DNA from: Hyphomicrobiales bacterium
GTDB taxonomy: Bacteria; Pseudomonadota; Alphaproteobacteria; Rhizobiales; Beijerinckiaceae
NCBI GenBank assembly: GCA_026400535.1
Contig: JAPLOU010000026.1
Location: 1 to 36,753, forward strand
Direction of reading: 5' to 3'
Length of the DNA stretch: 36,753 nt
The notes beneath the pieces are model-generated. The model did no database searches and was not told the origin of the DNA. It worked only from the letters and a program-made list of their open reading frames with translations. Positions within the stretch are counted from its first letter, which is position 1; every line of letters begins with the position of its first letter. A program made the position numbers and the translations under genes. Shown one piece after another: positions 16,592-31,958 of this stretch.

Positions 16592-17610
16592 CAGTTCAGC
16601 ACCTCCGCCAGGGCGCGCTCGATGCGCACGCTGGACCCCACCTCATCCAGCGGATTGCGACGCAGGCGATGGCGCAGCGCCGGCATGGCGATCGCCTTGA
16701 CATGGGCCATGGTCGCCAGACTGGATCTCTCCAGCGCCGCGACCGAGCGCGCCGCGCGCAGCAAGGTCAACTCGCCGCGCAGACCGTCGGTTCCCAGCGC
16801 GACGCACAGTTCGGCAACACGGCGACGGGTATCATCTTCGACCTCGATGGTCGGCACCAGTTTCTTGGCAGCCGTCAGTTTCTTGCGCAAGCGCTCCTCG
16901 TCCGCCGCGAAATCCGCACAGAAGGCTTCAGGATCGCGGTCGAACGCATCCCGTCGTTTGACCGCCTCGACGCGCAGGGCGATGTCGGTGGGCGTGCGGA
17001 CATCGACGGACAATCCGAAGCGATCCAGCAATTGCGGGCGAAGCTCCCCTTCCTCCGGGTTTCCGCTACCCACAAGGACGAAACGGGCCGGATGACGGAC
17101 GCTGAGGCCCTCGCGCTCGACCACATTCTCTCCAGACGCAGCGACATCAAGCAGCAGGTCGACAAGATGGTCCTCCAGCAAGTTGACCTCGTCGATGTAG
17201 AGAAAGCCGCGATGGGCGCGGGCCAGAAGCCCCGGCTCGAAGGCCTTCTCGCCATGGGCCAGGGCGCGCTCGATGTCGAGAGCGCCGACCACGCGGTCCT
17301 CGGTGGCGCCCAGCGGCAGGTCGACCACCGGAACGGGCATGAGCACGGACGCCAGCTTGCCCTTTGTCGCGCCGTTGCACTGCGGACAGGCGCCCGCCGG
17401 CCGGGACGGGTCGCAGTGGTAGGGGCAGCCCTCCACCGCCTTCATCGGCGGCAGAAGCTGTGCCAGCGCCCGCACCGCCGTCGATTTTCCCGTGCCGCGA
17501 TCACCAAAGATCAGGACGCCGCCGAGCGTCGCATCGACGGCCGCGACCAAGAGCGCGCGCTTCATCTCGTCCTGGCCGACAATGGCGGTGAAGGGAAAGG
17601 GGCGCGCCAT
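16591..17610 (-). CDS. bchI: bchI, magnesium chelatase ATPase subunit I
   Basis: Encodes a 339-residue AAA+ ATPase of Mg chelatase. Walker A GDRGTGKS is at residues 36-43, followed by the family's cysteine group (Cys62, Cys66, Cys75, Cys78 in GCPYHC and ACPQC). GFLYIDEVNLL is Walker B, and GSGNPEEGELRPQLLDRFGL covers sensor 1 and the arginine region. Length is normal. It begins two bases after the tspO stop, ahead of bchD and bchO, so the three chelatase-related genes form one coupled block. Confidence 0.97.
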   Translation of the reverse strand: MARPFPFTAIVGQDEMKRALLVAAVDATLGGVLIFGDRGTGKSTAVRALAQLLPPMKAVEGCPYHCDPSRPAGACPQCNGATKGKLASVLMPVPVVDLPLGATEDRVVGALDIERALAHGEKAFEPGLLARAHRGFLYIDEVNLLEDHLVDLLLDVAASGENVVEREGLSVRHPARFVLVGSGNPEEGELRPQLLDRFGLSVDVRTPTDIALRVEAVKRRDAFDRDPEAFCADFAADEERLRKKLTAAKKLVPTIEVEDDTRRRVAELCVALGTDGLRGELTLLRAARSVAALERSSLATMAHVKAIAMPALRHRLRRNPLDEVGSSVRIERALAEVLN

Positions 17611-17612
17611 GC

Positions 17613-18128
17613 TTACGAAGTCCTGATGTCAGTCCGGCCGGAAAACGGCACGTTGAGGCGCACGATGGCGCGATTGAGAACGACGGCAATGGCGACCCAG
17701 ATCAGACAGGGCGCAAGCGGCAGGCTGGCCTTGGTCGAAATCGGCGAGATGTAGACAATCAGAGCCAAGATCGAGAGCCAGAGGAACGGCGTTTCGACCA
17801 GGGGCCAGTCCGGTCGGCGGAGCGTGAAAAACAGCATGTTCCACACCATGTCGAGGCTGCCGCTGACGGCGAACAGGACGACGAGCCCAATCCGCTGCTG
17901 CGCCGGGACGGCGCTTCGCCACGCCAGCCCTGCACGCGCGGCGGCCAGCGTCAGAACCCCCATTGAGATGGGCCCAAAACTCCAGTTTGGAGGCTTCCAT
18001 GCCGGAAACCGGAGGCCACGATAGCAAGGACCGCTGCCGGCCAGCGCACCGCCCATACCGGCAATGAACAGCGCGCACATGGCCGCGACCAAGGTCATGG
18101 GCCAGTGATCTGTCAGGTCGACGCTCAT
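17613..18128 (-). CDS. tspO: tspO, tryptophan-rich sensory protein / TspO-MBR family
   Basis: A 171-residue membrane protein of the TspO/MBR (CrtK) family with five predicted helices. Family landmarks are LRFPAWKPPNWSFGP, the SGSLDMVWNMLFFTLRRPDW segment, LWLSILALIVYI and the C-terminal LAPCLIWVAIAVVLNRAIVRLN. In Rhodobacter sphaeroides TspO binds tetrapyrroles and negatively affects photosynthesis gene expression in response to oxygen. There the gene sits near crtB-crtC; here it is between bchP and bchI, so it would be co-expressed with Mg chelatase. The ribosome site is weak. It starts 58 bases after bchP. Confidence 0.9.
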   Translation of the reverse strand: MSVDLTDHWPMTLVAAMCALFIAGMGGALAGSGPCYRGLRFPAWKPPNWSFGPISMGVLTLAAARAGLAWRSAVPAQQRIGLVVLFAVSGSLDMVWNMLFFTLRRPDWPLVETPFLWLSILALIVYISPISTKASLPLAPCLIWVAIAVVLNRAIVRLNVPFSGRTDIRTS

Positions 18129-18186
18129 GCTTCACGGCCGCGCGCATCTTGCCTGCTCACCGTGCATTGATCCCGGCACAGACCGA

Positions 18187-19419
18187 TCACGTCCGGGCAA
18201 TCCCCATCAGGTGGCCAAGGTCCTTGAAGAAGATCCGGACATGCGCCATCGGGTCCCGGCGCACCAGTTCCTTGTTCATATAGGCCTCCCAGGTCAGCCG
18301 CTGCACATCCTTGTCCTTGCAGATGATGACGAAGCGCTCGCGCAGCCGGTCGTTGCGATACCAGAACCACTGCATCATGCCGAGAATCCAGAAGACCTTG
18401 CCATGCGCCTTCATGAAGGTCTTGCGCGCTCCGGCCAGGGCGCGCGCATCACCGGTCACAAGCACCTGATGCACGGCATCAGCCGCGCAGCGCGCGCAGG
18501 CCATGGCATAGTAGATGCCCTCGCCTGATGAGGGCGCCACCACGCCTGCGGCGTCGCCCACCACGATGATGTCGCGGCCGTTGTCCCACTTCTTCAACGG
18601 CTTGAGCGGAATCGGTGCGCCTTCCTTGCGGATAGTGGCCGCCTCCGAGAGGCCCAGCTTCTTGCGCAGATCGCCGACCGAGCCGCGCAAGGAAAAGCCC
18701 TTGTTGGCGCTGCCGGTGCCGATGCTCATCGTGTCGCCATGCGGGAACACCCAGGAATAGAAGTCCGGCGAGAACCGCCCGTCATAATGCACGTCGCAGC
18801 GCGCCGGATCATAGGCCTCGGACGCCGTCGTCGGGGCGCGCACAATCTCATGATAGGCAAAGACGAAGGGGATCTTCTCCGCCCCGGGGATGGCCGCGCG
18901 GGCCACGCCGGAACGCGCGCCATCGGCCCCGATCACCATGCGGGCGCGGACGGCGACCTCGCCCGGTTCACCGCCGGGCACCTCGCCGCCCGTAACTTTC
19001 GGGGTGTAGTGGACCAAAGCCGTACCATCTGCATCGCGCGTCAGCCGTTCGAAGCTGCCACGGCGGCGGGTGGCGCCCTTTGATCTTGCGCGCTCGCGCA
19101 GCCATTCATCGAAGGTTTCACGGTCGACCATGCCAACATAGCCGCCCGTATCGATGGGCATGTCGACGAAGCGGCCGGATGGTGGGACCATGCGGGCAGA
19201 TGATATCCGGGCGCACAGGAGTTCATCCGGAATCCGGAAGTCGCGGATGAGCCGGGGCGGAATTGCGCCCCCACAGGGTTTGATGCGCCCGGCCTTGTCG
19301 AGCAGGAGGACGGAATGGCCCTTCGCCGCCAGATCGGCTGCCGCCGTGGCGCCCGCAGGGCCGCCGCCGACCACGACGACATCGAAGATCTCGGCTGCGG
19401 CGGATGTCATGTCGTTCAT
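18187..19419 (-). CDS. bchP: bchP, geranylgeranyl reductase
   Basis: Encodes a 410-residue flavoprotein that reduces the geranylgeranyl tail of bacteriochlorophyll to phytyl in three steps. The N-terminal FAD motif VVVGGGPAGATAAADLAA (about residues 15-32), LLLDKAGRIKPCGGAIPPRL, MVDRETFDEWLRERA, IGADGARSGVAR and VVGDAAGVVAPSSGEGIYYAM are all typical of BchP/ChlP. The start has a strong TAAGGAG site formed partly by the bch2 stop codon, 10 bases away. Confidence 0.96.
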   Translation of the reverse strand: MNDMTSAAAEIFDVVVVGGGPAGATAAADLAAKGHSVLLLDKAGRIKPCGGAIPPRLIRDFRIPDELLCARISSARMVPPSGRFVDMPIDTGGYVGMVDRETFDEWLRERARSKGATRRRGSFERLTRDADGTALVHYTPKVTGGEVPGGEPGEVAVRARMVIGADGARSGVARAAIPGAEKIPFVFAYHEIVRAPTTASEAYDPARCDVHYDGRFSPDFYSWVFPHGDTMSIGTGSANKGFSLRGSVGDLRKKLGLSEAATIRKEGAPIPLKPLKKWDNGRDIIVVGDAAGVVAPSSGEGIYYAMACARCAADAVHQVLVTGDARALAGARKTFMKAHGKVFWILGMMQWFWYRNDRLRERFVIICKDKDVQRLTWEAYMNKELVRRDPMAHVRIFFKDLGHLMGIART

Positions 19420-19429
19420 GGTGATCTCC

Positions 19430-20830
19430 TTATGCGTTCAGGGCCGTGTCCGGCTGCGGGGACGCCTGTGCGCCCGGTCGTTCAGTCTCGAGGGCTGCGA
19501 CGCGGGCCGCCAGAACGGCTGCGATCAGAAACAGGATGGCTTCGCCAGTGAAGACGCTGGCATAGGCGAGGAAGGGCGACCCGCTGAGCCATCTGGCGAC
19601 GTCGACCGCGCCGGCACCGGCCAGTCCGCCCACGCCCATCGCCACGGCCTGCCCCGCTCCCCACAGTCCCATGCGCGTTCCTTCACGGTCGCCGCGCCCG
19701 CTTGAGGCGAGCAGCATCATGGAACCGATCGCCGCAGCCGCGAAAACGCCGTTGGCCATGCCAAGGGCGAAGACGTTGGCGCGCAGTGGCCAGCCCGGTC
19801 CGATGTTCGAGGCAATCACCAGAGCCAGCAGCGCCACCGCCGACAGCACGCACCCGGCCATCGTCCAGAAGGTCAGGGAGCCAAGGCGTCCCTTGGCAAG
19901 TGGCCCGGCTGCAAAGGCCACGAAGATCATGCCGATCAGCACGCCGCCGTTCTGGATGCCGGAAAGCTTGGTCGAACTGCCGGGCGTGTAGCCGAACACG
20001 ATTCCGGCAAACGGTTCGAGGATGAGGTCCTGGCCACTGTAGGCCAGCATCGAGGTCACGATGAACAACGAGAACAGCCGCGCCTTCGGCTCGGACCAGA
20101 TTTCCGCCAGCGCCGCGCGGAACGGCATGTCATCACACGGCTTGTCCGGTTCGGCGGCGGTCTGCGCTCCACCCTCCACACCGGTGACGGCGAACACCGA
20201 AAGGGCGAAGGCTAGGCTGCACAACACGGCGGCCACGGTGATCATGCGCTGGTTGGAAAAGGGATCGAGAAAATGGCCGGCCAATCCGGCGGTGCCGGCA
20301 AAGCCGGCAATCATCATCAGCCAGACCAGCGTGGCGGCGGGCGCGCGCCGCTCGGGCGCCACGCGCTTGGCCAGCAGGACCAGCAGGGATGTTCCCGCCG
20401 CGCCGGCTCCGATGCCGATCAGCACAAAGCCTCCCGCAGCCAGCGCGAGACCGGCGGGGAGGCTGCTGGCCATCAGGGCGGTTGCAAGCGAGGCGACAAA
20501 TCCACCAGCGGCCAGCAGGGCCATGCCGCCGATGATCCACGGGGTGGCCCGCTGACCCTTGTCAGCCCCGAAGCCCCAGCGCGGCCGCAGAATCTGCAAG
20601 GCATAGTGCAGGCCAACCAGCAGCCCTGGCAGGATCGCCGGCAGCGCAAGTTCCACCACCATCACGCGGTTCAGGGTCGACGTTGTCAGAACAAAGATCG
20701 CCCCGAGAGAGGTTTGCACCAGTCCGAGCCGCACGATGCCGAACCAGCCCAGCGGTGGCCTGGCGATGACCGCACGAGCGCGGGCCGACGGAACAGGGCC
20801 AGCAGATGTACCTGACAGGGAAAGGCTCAT
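19430..20830 (-). CDS. bch2: Bch2 / PucC-family (BCD) transporter-like protein
   Basis: Encodes a 466-residue major-facilitator-type membrane protein of the bacteriochlorophyll delivery (BCD/PucC) family, with about 12 predicted helices. The N-terminal LGLVQTSLGAIFVLTTSTLNRVMVVELALPA and ALQILRPRWGFGADKG are family landmarks; the latter replaces the FRALVGFRSD type seen in LhaA (32672-34105). In Rhodobacter the corresponding gene lies between bchG and bchP. Here it directly precedes bchP, but no bchG is upstream. It is the first gene of the long minus-strand operon, with a leader of roughly 150 bases. Confidence 0.9.
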   Translation of the reverse strand: MSLSLSGTSAGPVPSARARAVIARPPLGWFGIVRLGLVQTSLGAIFVLTTSTLNRVMVVELALPAILPGLLVGLHYALQILRPRWGFGADKGQRATPWIIGGMALLAAGGFVASLATALMASSLPAGLALAAGGFVLIGIGAGAAGTSLLVLLAKRVAPERRAPAATLVWLMMIAGFAGTAGLAGHFLDPFSNQRMITVAAVLCSLAFALSVFAVTGVEGGAQTAAEPDKPCDDMPFRAALAEIWSEPKARLFSLFIVTSMLAYSGQDLILEPFAGIVFGYTPGSSTKLSGIQNGGVLIGMIFVAFAAGPLAKGRLGSLTFWTMAGCVLSAVALLALVIASNIGPGWPLRANVFALGMANGVFAAAAIGSMMLLASSGRGDREGTRMGLWGAGQAVAMGVGGLAGAGAVDVARWLSGSPFLAYASVFTGEAILFLIAAVLAARVAALETERPGAQASPQPDTALNA

Positions 20831-20901
20831 GCTTCGCGCCCTTCCACCGTGGCGTCAGGCCAGCCCTGCCCATCGGCGCCGACCCGAAACAGCGGCCGGA
20901 G

Positions 20902-20922
20902 GCCGGCCACGGAAGGGCCGGC
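20902..20922 (-). promoter_or_regulatory. GC-rich stem-loop in bch2 leader
   Basis: GCCGGCC and GGCCGGC make a perfect 7-base stem around a 7-base loop, about 70 bases upstream of the bch2 start codon. There is no U-run after it, so termination is not indicated; a role in mRNA stability or leader control is possible. Confidence 0.4.
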
Positions 20923-20979
20923 GGAACGCACGGACGGGAGCTTCGAAAGCATCATCCATGAACGCTACAAGTGACGTTT

Positions 20980-21002
20980 CAGAACGTCAATTTGTGTTTA
21001 CA
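20980..21002 (-). promoter_or_regulatory. bch2 promoter element shared with bchF, degenerate PpsR box
   Basis: Read on the minus strand this is TGTAAA-N6-TTGACGTTCTG. Within it, plus 20985-21002 is CGT-N12-ACA, one mismatch from the PpsR operator. TTGACG may be a -35 hexamer. An inverted repeat TGACGTT-TCAG-AACGTCA (plus strand 20972-20989) overlaps its downstream end. Twenty of 23 positions match the element before bchF. Confidence 0.6.
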
Positions 21003-21062
21003 CTTAGTATCACGCGTTTTCGTGGCGCGCGTTTTGGAGCCCCGATGACAGCGGCCGAACAC

Positions 21063-22496
21063 CTAGTCCGTGCCGGAGCCGGTCAGATCGCCAATGCCGA
21101 ACCGGTGAAGCTTCGCATAAAGGCCCTGGCGGCTGAGGCCGAGCATCTCCGCGGCGGAGGCGCGATTGTCGCCGGTCAGCTCGAGCGCGGCCTCGATACA
21201 CAGCTTTTCGATGATGTCGGAGGTTTCACGCACCAGTTCCTTGAGCGGCACGCGGCCCACAAGCTGCCTGAACTCCTCCGCGGTGCGCGGCAGGGCCGAA
21301 GGTCCGGCGGGATTGGCTCCGGAACGGGCGGCGGGCCGGATGATGAAGCCAAAGCTGGCATCCTGGCCGGAGCCGCTGCTCACCGCGCAGATGTCCACCG
21401 TATCGACCGCGCCATAGGCATTGCGAAGGACGGTGTTGAAGCTGCGCAGGACACCGCCATCGCGGACGGACGCCTTCAGGACGCCGAAATCGACGCCGGT
21501 CCGCCCGAGCCAGAGTTCAAGACCCTTGCCAACAGCAGCCTGGAGCGAGACGAGGCCTGCCATGTCGAGAAAGGCGCTGTTGGCCGTCCTGATCGCACCG
21601 TCACGGTCGGTCACGACGAAGGCATCCGGCAGCCGTTCGATGATCCCGTCGAGGGCTTCGTCAGCAGCCTGATCACGACTGCGACCACGCTGGCCCTCTT
21701 CGCCGAGGCGAATCAGAAAAAAGGCAGCGCCTTCCTGACGGAAGAGCGAGGCGTGGGCCTTGACCGGAAGGCCCGCATCCGCAAGCGTCAGGCTGGCCGA
21801 TCGGGTCTGGCTGCCGGTCAAGGCGGTCGCCAGCAGTTCCTGCAGGACGTCGCCGCCCTTGTCGAGAAAAAGCCCCTGCAGCGTCCGTCCCGTGATCCTG
21901 TGTGCCGGCATGCCGAGAAGGGCAACCGCTGCCGGATTGACCTCGGACACCCGACGGCTGGTCGAGTCGACGATCATGATCGGTTCGGCTGTCAGCTGGA
22001 ACAGCACGCGATAGCGCGTGTCGGCAGCCCGCAGGCGGGCATACTCCCGCTCCATCGACAGCTGGAACTGGACCAGTTGCTGCTGCAACGCCGCGATGGC
22101 CCGCAGATCCCGACCGATCACAAGGATCCGGCCGTCATCATCGAACTTGACAGCAGAATAGCGGATCGGGACCGTCGCACCGCCATGCGCGGCAGCATGA
22201 TTGACCTCGCGAAGCCGTCCGGGCAGCCCGGCCGCCGCATCCGCAAGGAGGGCCTGCGCCTTTGTCCGGCTGTCGATGGCGATGGTTTCCAGCCACGGCT
22301 TGCCCAGCCAGGCGCCGAACTCGGACGGCAGGCGCGCTTCCTGGGCCAGCATCACATCCTTCACGATGCCATCGCGACTGATCACCACCGCCACGTCGGC
22401 GCTCGCCATGACGAGGCGCGCTGCGACCGACGTGTCCATGCGCGACAACGCACCGGACGGATAATCAGTTGTCTTCACGTCAGGCGCTTTCGTCAT
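21063..22496 (-). CDS. ppsR: ppsR (crtJ), redox-responsive photosynthesis repressor
   Basis: Encodes a 477-residue transcription factor that binds TGT-N12-ACA and represses bch, crt and puc/puf genes in oxygen. An N-terminal domain (1-140) is followed by a glutamine-rich helical linker (QQQLVQFQLSMEREYARLR), two PAS domains (about 165-270 and 285-390) and a C-terminal Fis-type helix-turn-helix (444-468, NRASAAEMLGLSRQGLYAKL). It has only two cysteines: Cys370 in the second PAS region and Cys433 just before the HTH. The latter matches the redox-active cysteine position of PpsR/CrtJ. It follows ppaA by 47 bases. A hairpin covers the region before its start. Confidence 0.95.
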   Translation of the reverse strand: MTKAPDVKTTDYPSGALSRMDTSVAARLVMASADVAVVISRDGIVKDVMLAQEARLPSEFGAWLGKPWLETIAIDSRTKAQALLADAAAGLPGRLREVNHAAAHGGATVPIRYSAVKFDDDGRILVIGRDLRAIAALQQQLVQFQLSMEREYARLRAADTRYRVLFQLTAEPIMIVDSTSRRVSEVNPAAVALLGMPAHRITGRTLQGLFLDKGGDVLQELLATALTGSQTRSASLTLADAGLPVKAHASLFRQEGAAFFLIRLGEEGQRGRSRDQAADEALDGIIERLPDAFVVTDRDGAIRTANSAFLDMAGLVSLQAAVGKGLELWLGRTGVDFGVLKASVRDGGVLRSFNTVLRNAYGAVDTVDICAVSSGSGQDASFGFIIRPAARSGANPAGPSALPRTAEEFRQLVGRVPLKELVRETSDIIEKLCIEAALELTGDNRASAAEMLGLSRQGLYAKLHRFGIGDLTGSGTD

Positions 22497-22501
22497 TGGA
22501 A

Positions 22502-22518
22502 GAGTGCCTCAGGCACTC
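22502..22518 (-). promoter_or_regulatory. Hairpin over the ppsR ribosome-binding region
   Basis: GAGTGCCT-C-AGGCACTC is a perfect 17-base palindrome. In the ppsR mRNA it gives a 7-base stem with a UGA loop ending five bases before the AUG, so the normal Shine-Dalgarno position lies in the stem. No other good ribosome site is visible. Confidence 0.5.
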
Positions 22519-22538
22519 CGAAGCAGCTGGATGATATA

Positions 22539-22550
22539 TGTATTTATACA
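22539..22550. promoter_or_regulatory. AT-rich palindrome at the ppaA-ppsR junction
   Basis: TGTAT-TT-ATACA is a perfect 12-base palindrome overlapping the ppaA stop codon, in an AT-rich island inside GC-rich DNA. It has TGT/ACA ends but N6 spacing, so it is not a standard PpsR box. It might be part of an internal ppsR promoter; evidence is limited to composition and symmetry. Confidence 0.3.
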
Positions 22551-23503
22551 GATAAGCCGAGATGTCGAGGCAGCAAGTTCCGCGCCTTCAGGGCGCCCGC
22601 GCATCCGGGCTGGCCCAGTGCGTCGGCGCCCAGGCGCGAGACCAGTTCAGGCGCGGTTTCGAAAGCCGGGCCCCCGACGATCACGACCACGTCGGGATTG
22701 GCGGAGGCGGCCCGCATCCGCATGATCGTGGCACGCAGGACATCCGCATGAGCCTCGCTGCTGAGCGAGAACCCGACCAGATCGAAATGCGTGTTGGCGA
22801 CCGCATCGATGATCGCTTCGGCGTCGTTGTCGTGAAGCTGGCGCGTCTGCCAGCCCGCCTCCTCGAAGAAGGCGCAGGCGATGGCCAGTCCGAACGAGTG
22901 CTGTTCGCCGGGAGCGAGCACCATCAGCGCCGTCGGCGCCGTCCTGACCTCGACCTCGCCGATCCGGCCGGAGCGCAGGCCGTGCAGGATCTGGTGCAGG
23001 CGCGACACGACCATCGTGACCTCGGCAAAACTGCACTCGTCGTCGCGCCACATGTCGCCGATCATGCGCGCCGCAGGACCCAGCAGGTCGAGGTACAACT
23101 CGTTGTGCGAAATTCCGCGCGCGAGCAGCACTTCGATGAAGGCGGGGGCAGCGTCGGTGCCGGTCGCGCGCAACAGCCGCACGAAACGGGCGACGTCGGC
23201 CATCCGGATGTGATTGCTGGTGAAGCGTATGTCGCGCTCGCCGCGTTCCAGATTGAAGCCCCCATGATGCCAGGCGGCATCCGCTTCTTCGGTGGTGCCG
23301 CCGACGCCCTGGTCCCCGATGACGCGATTGGCTGTGATCAGGTTGGGAACGATGTCCCGCTGGATGACCCGCGACAGAAGGTCGAGGACCTCATTGGCGC
23401 AACCGATCTTTTCGCCCTGTGATCCGGACTGGCTGCTGACGGACGATCCTGCATTGACTGACGTCGAACCCTTGTGGTCCCTCGATTGAGTTTGGTCAGA
23501 CAT
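22544..23503 (-). CDS. ppaA: ppaA / aerR, cobalamin-domain antirepressor of PpsR
   Basis: Encodes a 319-residue PpaA/AerR-family regulator. This family binds cobalamin through a B12-binding-like domain and modulates PpsR/CrtJ. The middle (IEVLLARGISHNELYLDLLGPAARMIGDMWRDDECSFAEVTMVVSRLHQILHGL) is the helical cap-type region. The C-terminal half (ALMVLAPGEQHSFGLAIACAFFEEAGWQTRQLH, FDLVGFSLSSEAHADVL, VVVIVGGPAFE) is the Rossmann-like B12 domain; the canonical DxHxxG motif is not seen. The start MSDQTQS at 23503 follows GGGGAG; an upstream start at 23608 would only add promoter-region sequence. It directly precedes ppsR. Confidence 0.92.
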   Translation of the reverse strand: MSDQTQSRDHKGSTSVNAGSSVSSQSGSQGEKIGCANEVLDLLSRVIQRDIVPNLITANRVIGDQGVGGTTEEADAAWHHGGFNLERGERDIRFTSNHIRMADVARFVRLLRATGTDAAPAFIEVLLARGISHNELYLDLLGPAARMIGDMWRDDECSFAEVTMVVSRLHQILHGLRSGRIGEVEVRTAPTALMVLAPGEQHSFGLAIACAFFEEAGWQTRQLHDNDAEAIIDAVANTHFDLVGFSLSSEAHADVLRATIMRMRAASANPDVVVIVGGPAFETAPELVSRLGADALGQPGCAGALKARNLLPRHLGLSV

Positions 23504-23817
23504 CTGCAACTCCCCGATCCAGGCCACCCGGATCACACATCGACCATGATGGCCGTGGCGCGGGGGCGCGTGACAGGCACGCAAGGGGCGCCGGGAGAAA
23601 CGCCGCACTTTGAGCTTGTGTCACTCGGAACGATACCACGATGCCCTTACCTCGCCTGCCCGTTCAACTACGTAGGTATTCTGACCCGTTTGGAAATGTA
23701 AAGTCAACTTGACGTTCTGTGAATTTTACAACAGATTTGGGCGTGGCTCCGGACCTCCCGATGAGGCGGCCAGGGCCAAGCAAACCGCGAAACGTGACGT
23801 CAGGGAGGGCAGCGTCG
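23504..23817. promoter_or_regulatory. Divergent ppaA / bchF intergenic region
   Basis: These 314 bases between minus-strand ppaA and plus-strand bchF contain no gene I can support. The bchF-proximal half is AT-richer and holds the shared TGTAAA-N6-TTGACGTTCTG element at 23697-23719 and the 11-base palindrome GTCAA-C-TTGAC inside it. A further near-palindrome TGTGAATTTTACA follows at 23718-23730. No perfect PpsR box and no clear ppaA promoter were seen. Confidence 0.5.
23697..23719 (+). promoter_or_regulatory. bchF promoter element shared with bch2, degenerate PpsR box
   Basis: The element reads TGTAAA-N6-TTGACGTTCTG. Its first 18 bases are TGT-N12-ACG, one mismatch from a PpsR box, and TTGACG may act as a -35. 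It lies about 100 bases before the bchF start and would govern the whole bchF to acsF operon. Confidence 0.6.
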
Positions 23818-31948
<8,131 letters not shown>

Positions 31949-31958
31949 GTCTGGGCTG

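Larger units (their letters stand above)
20831..21062 (-). promoter_or_regulatory. bch2 leader and promoter region
   Basis: This 232-base region separates ppsR from bch2; both genes read on the minus strand. It holds a TGTAAA-N6-TTGACGTTCTG element, a degenerate PpsR box and, closer to bch2, a strong GC hairpin (20902-20922). A 34-codon frame (20959 down to 20855) exists in the leader but lacks a good ribosome site. bchG, usually found at this position, is not present. Confidence 0.55.

Noticed and set aside
14669..17095. 808-codon plus-strand frame across bchD and bchI
   Set aside because: Antisense to two motif-complete chelatase genes; translation is Arg/Gly/Gln-rich low-complexity sequence without a domain.
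20855..20959. 34-codon frame in the bch2 leader as a gene
   Set aside because: Arg/Pro-rich translation with no good ribosome site; kept only as a leader observation.
20736..22751. 671-codon plus-strand frame over ppsR and the bch2 promoter
   Set aside because: Runs antisense through ppsR and across regulatory DNA; no recognisable protein features.
23718..23730. TGTGAATTTTACA as another PpsR box
   Set aside because: TGT and ACA are separated by 7 bases, not 12, so it does not fit the operator.
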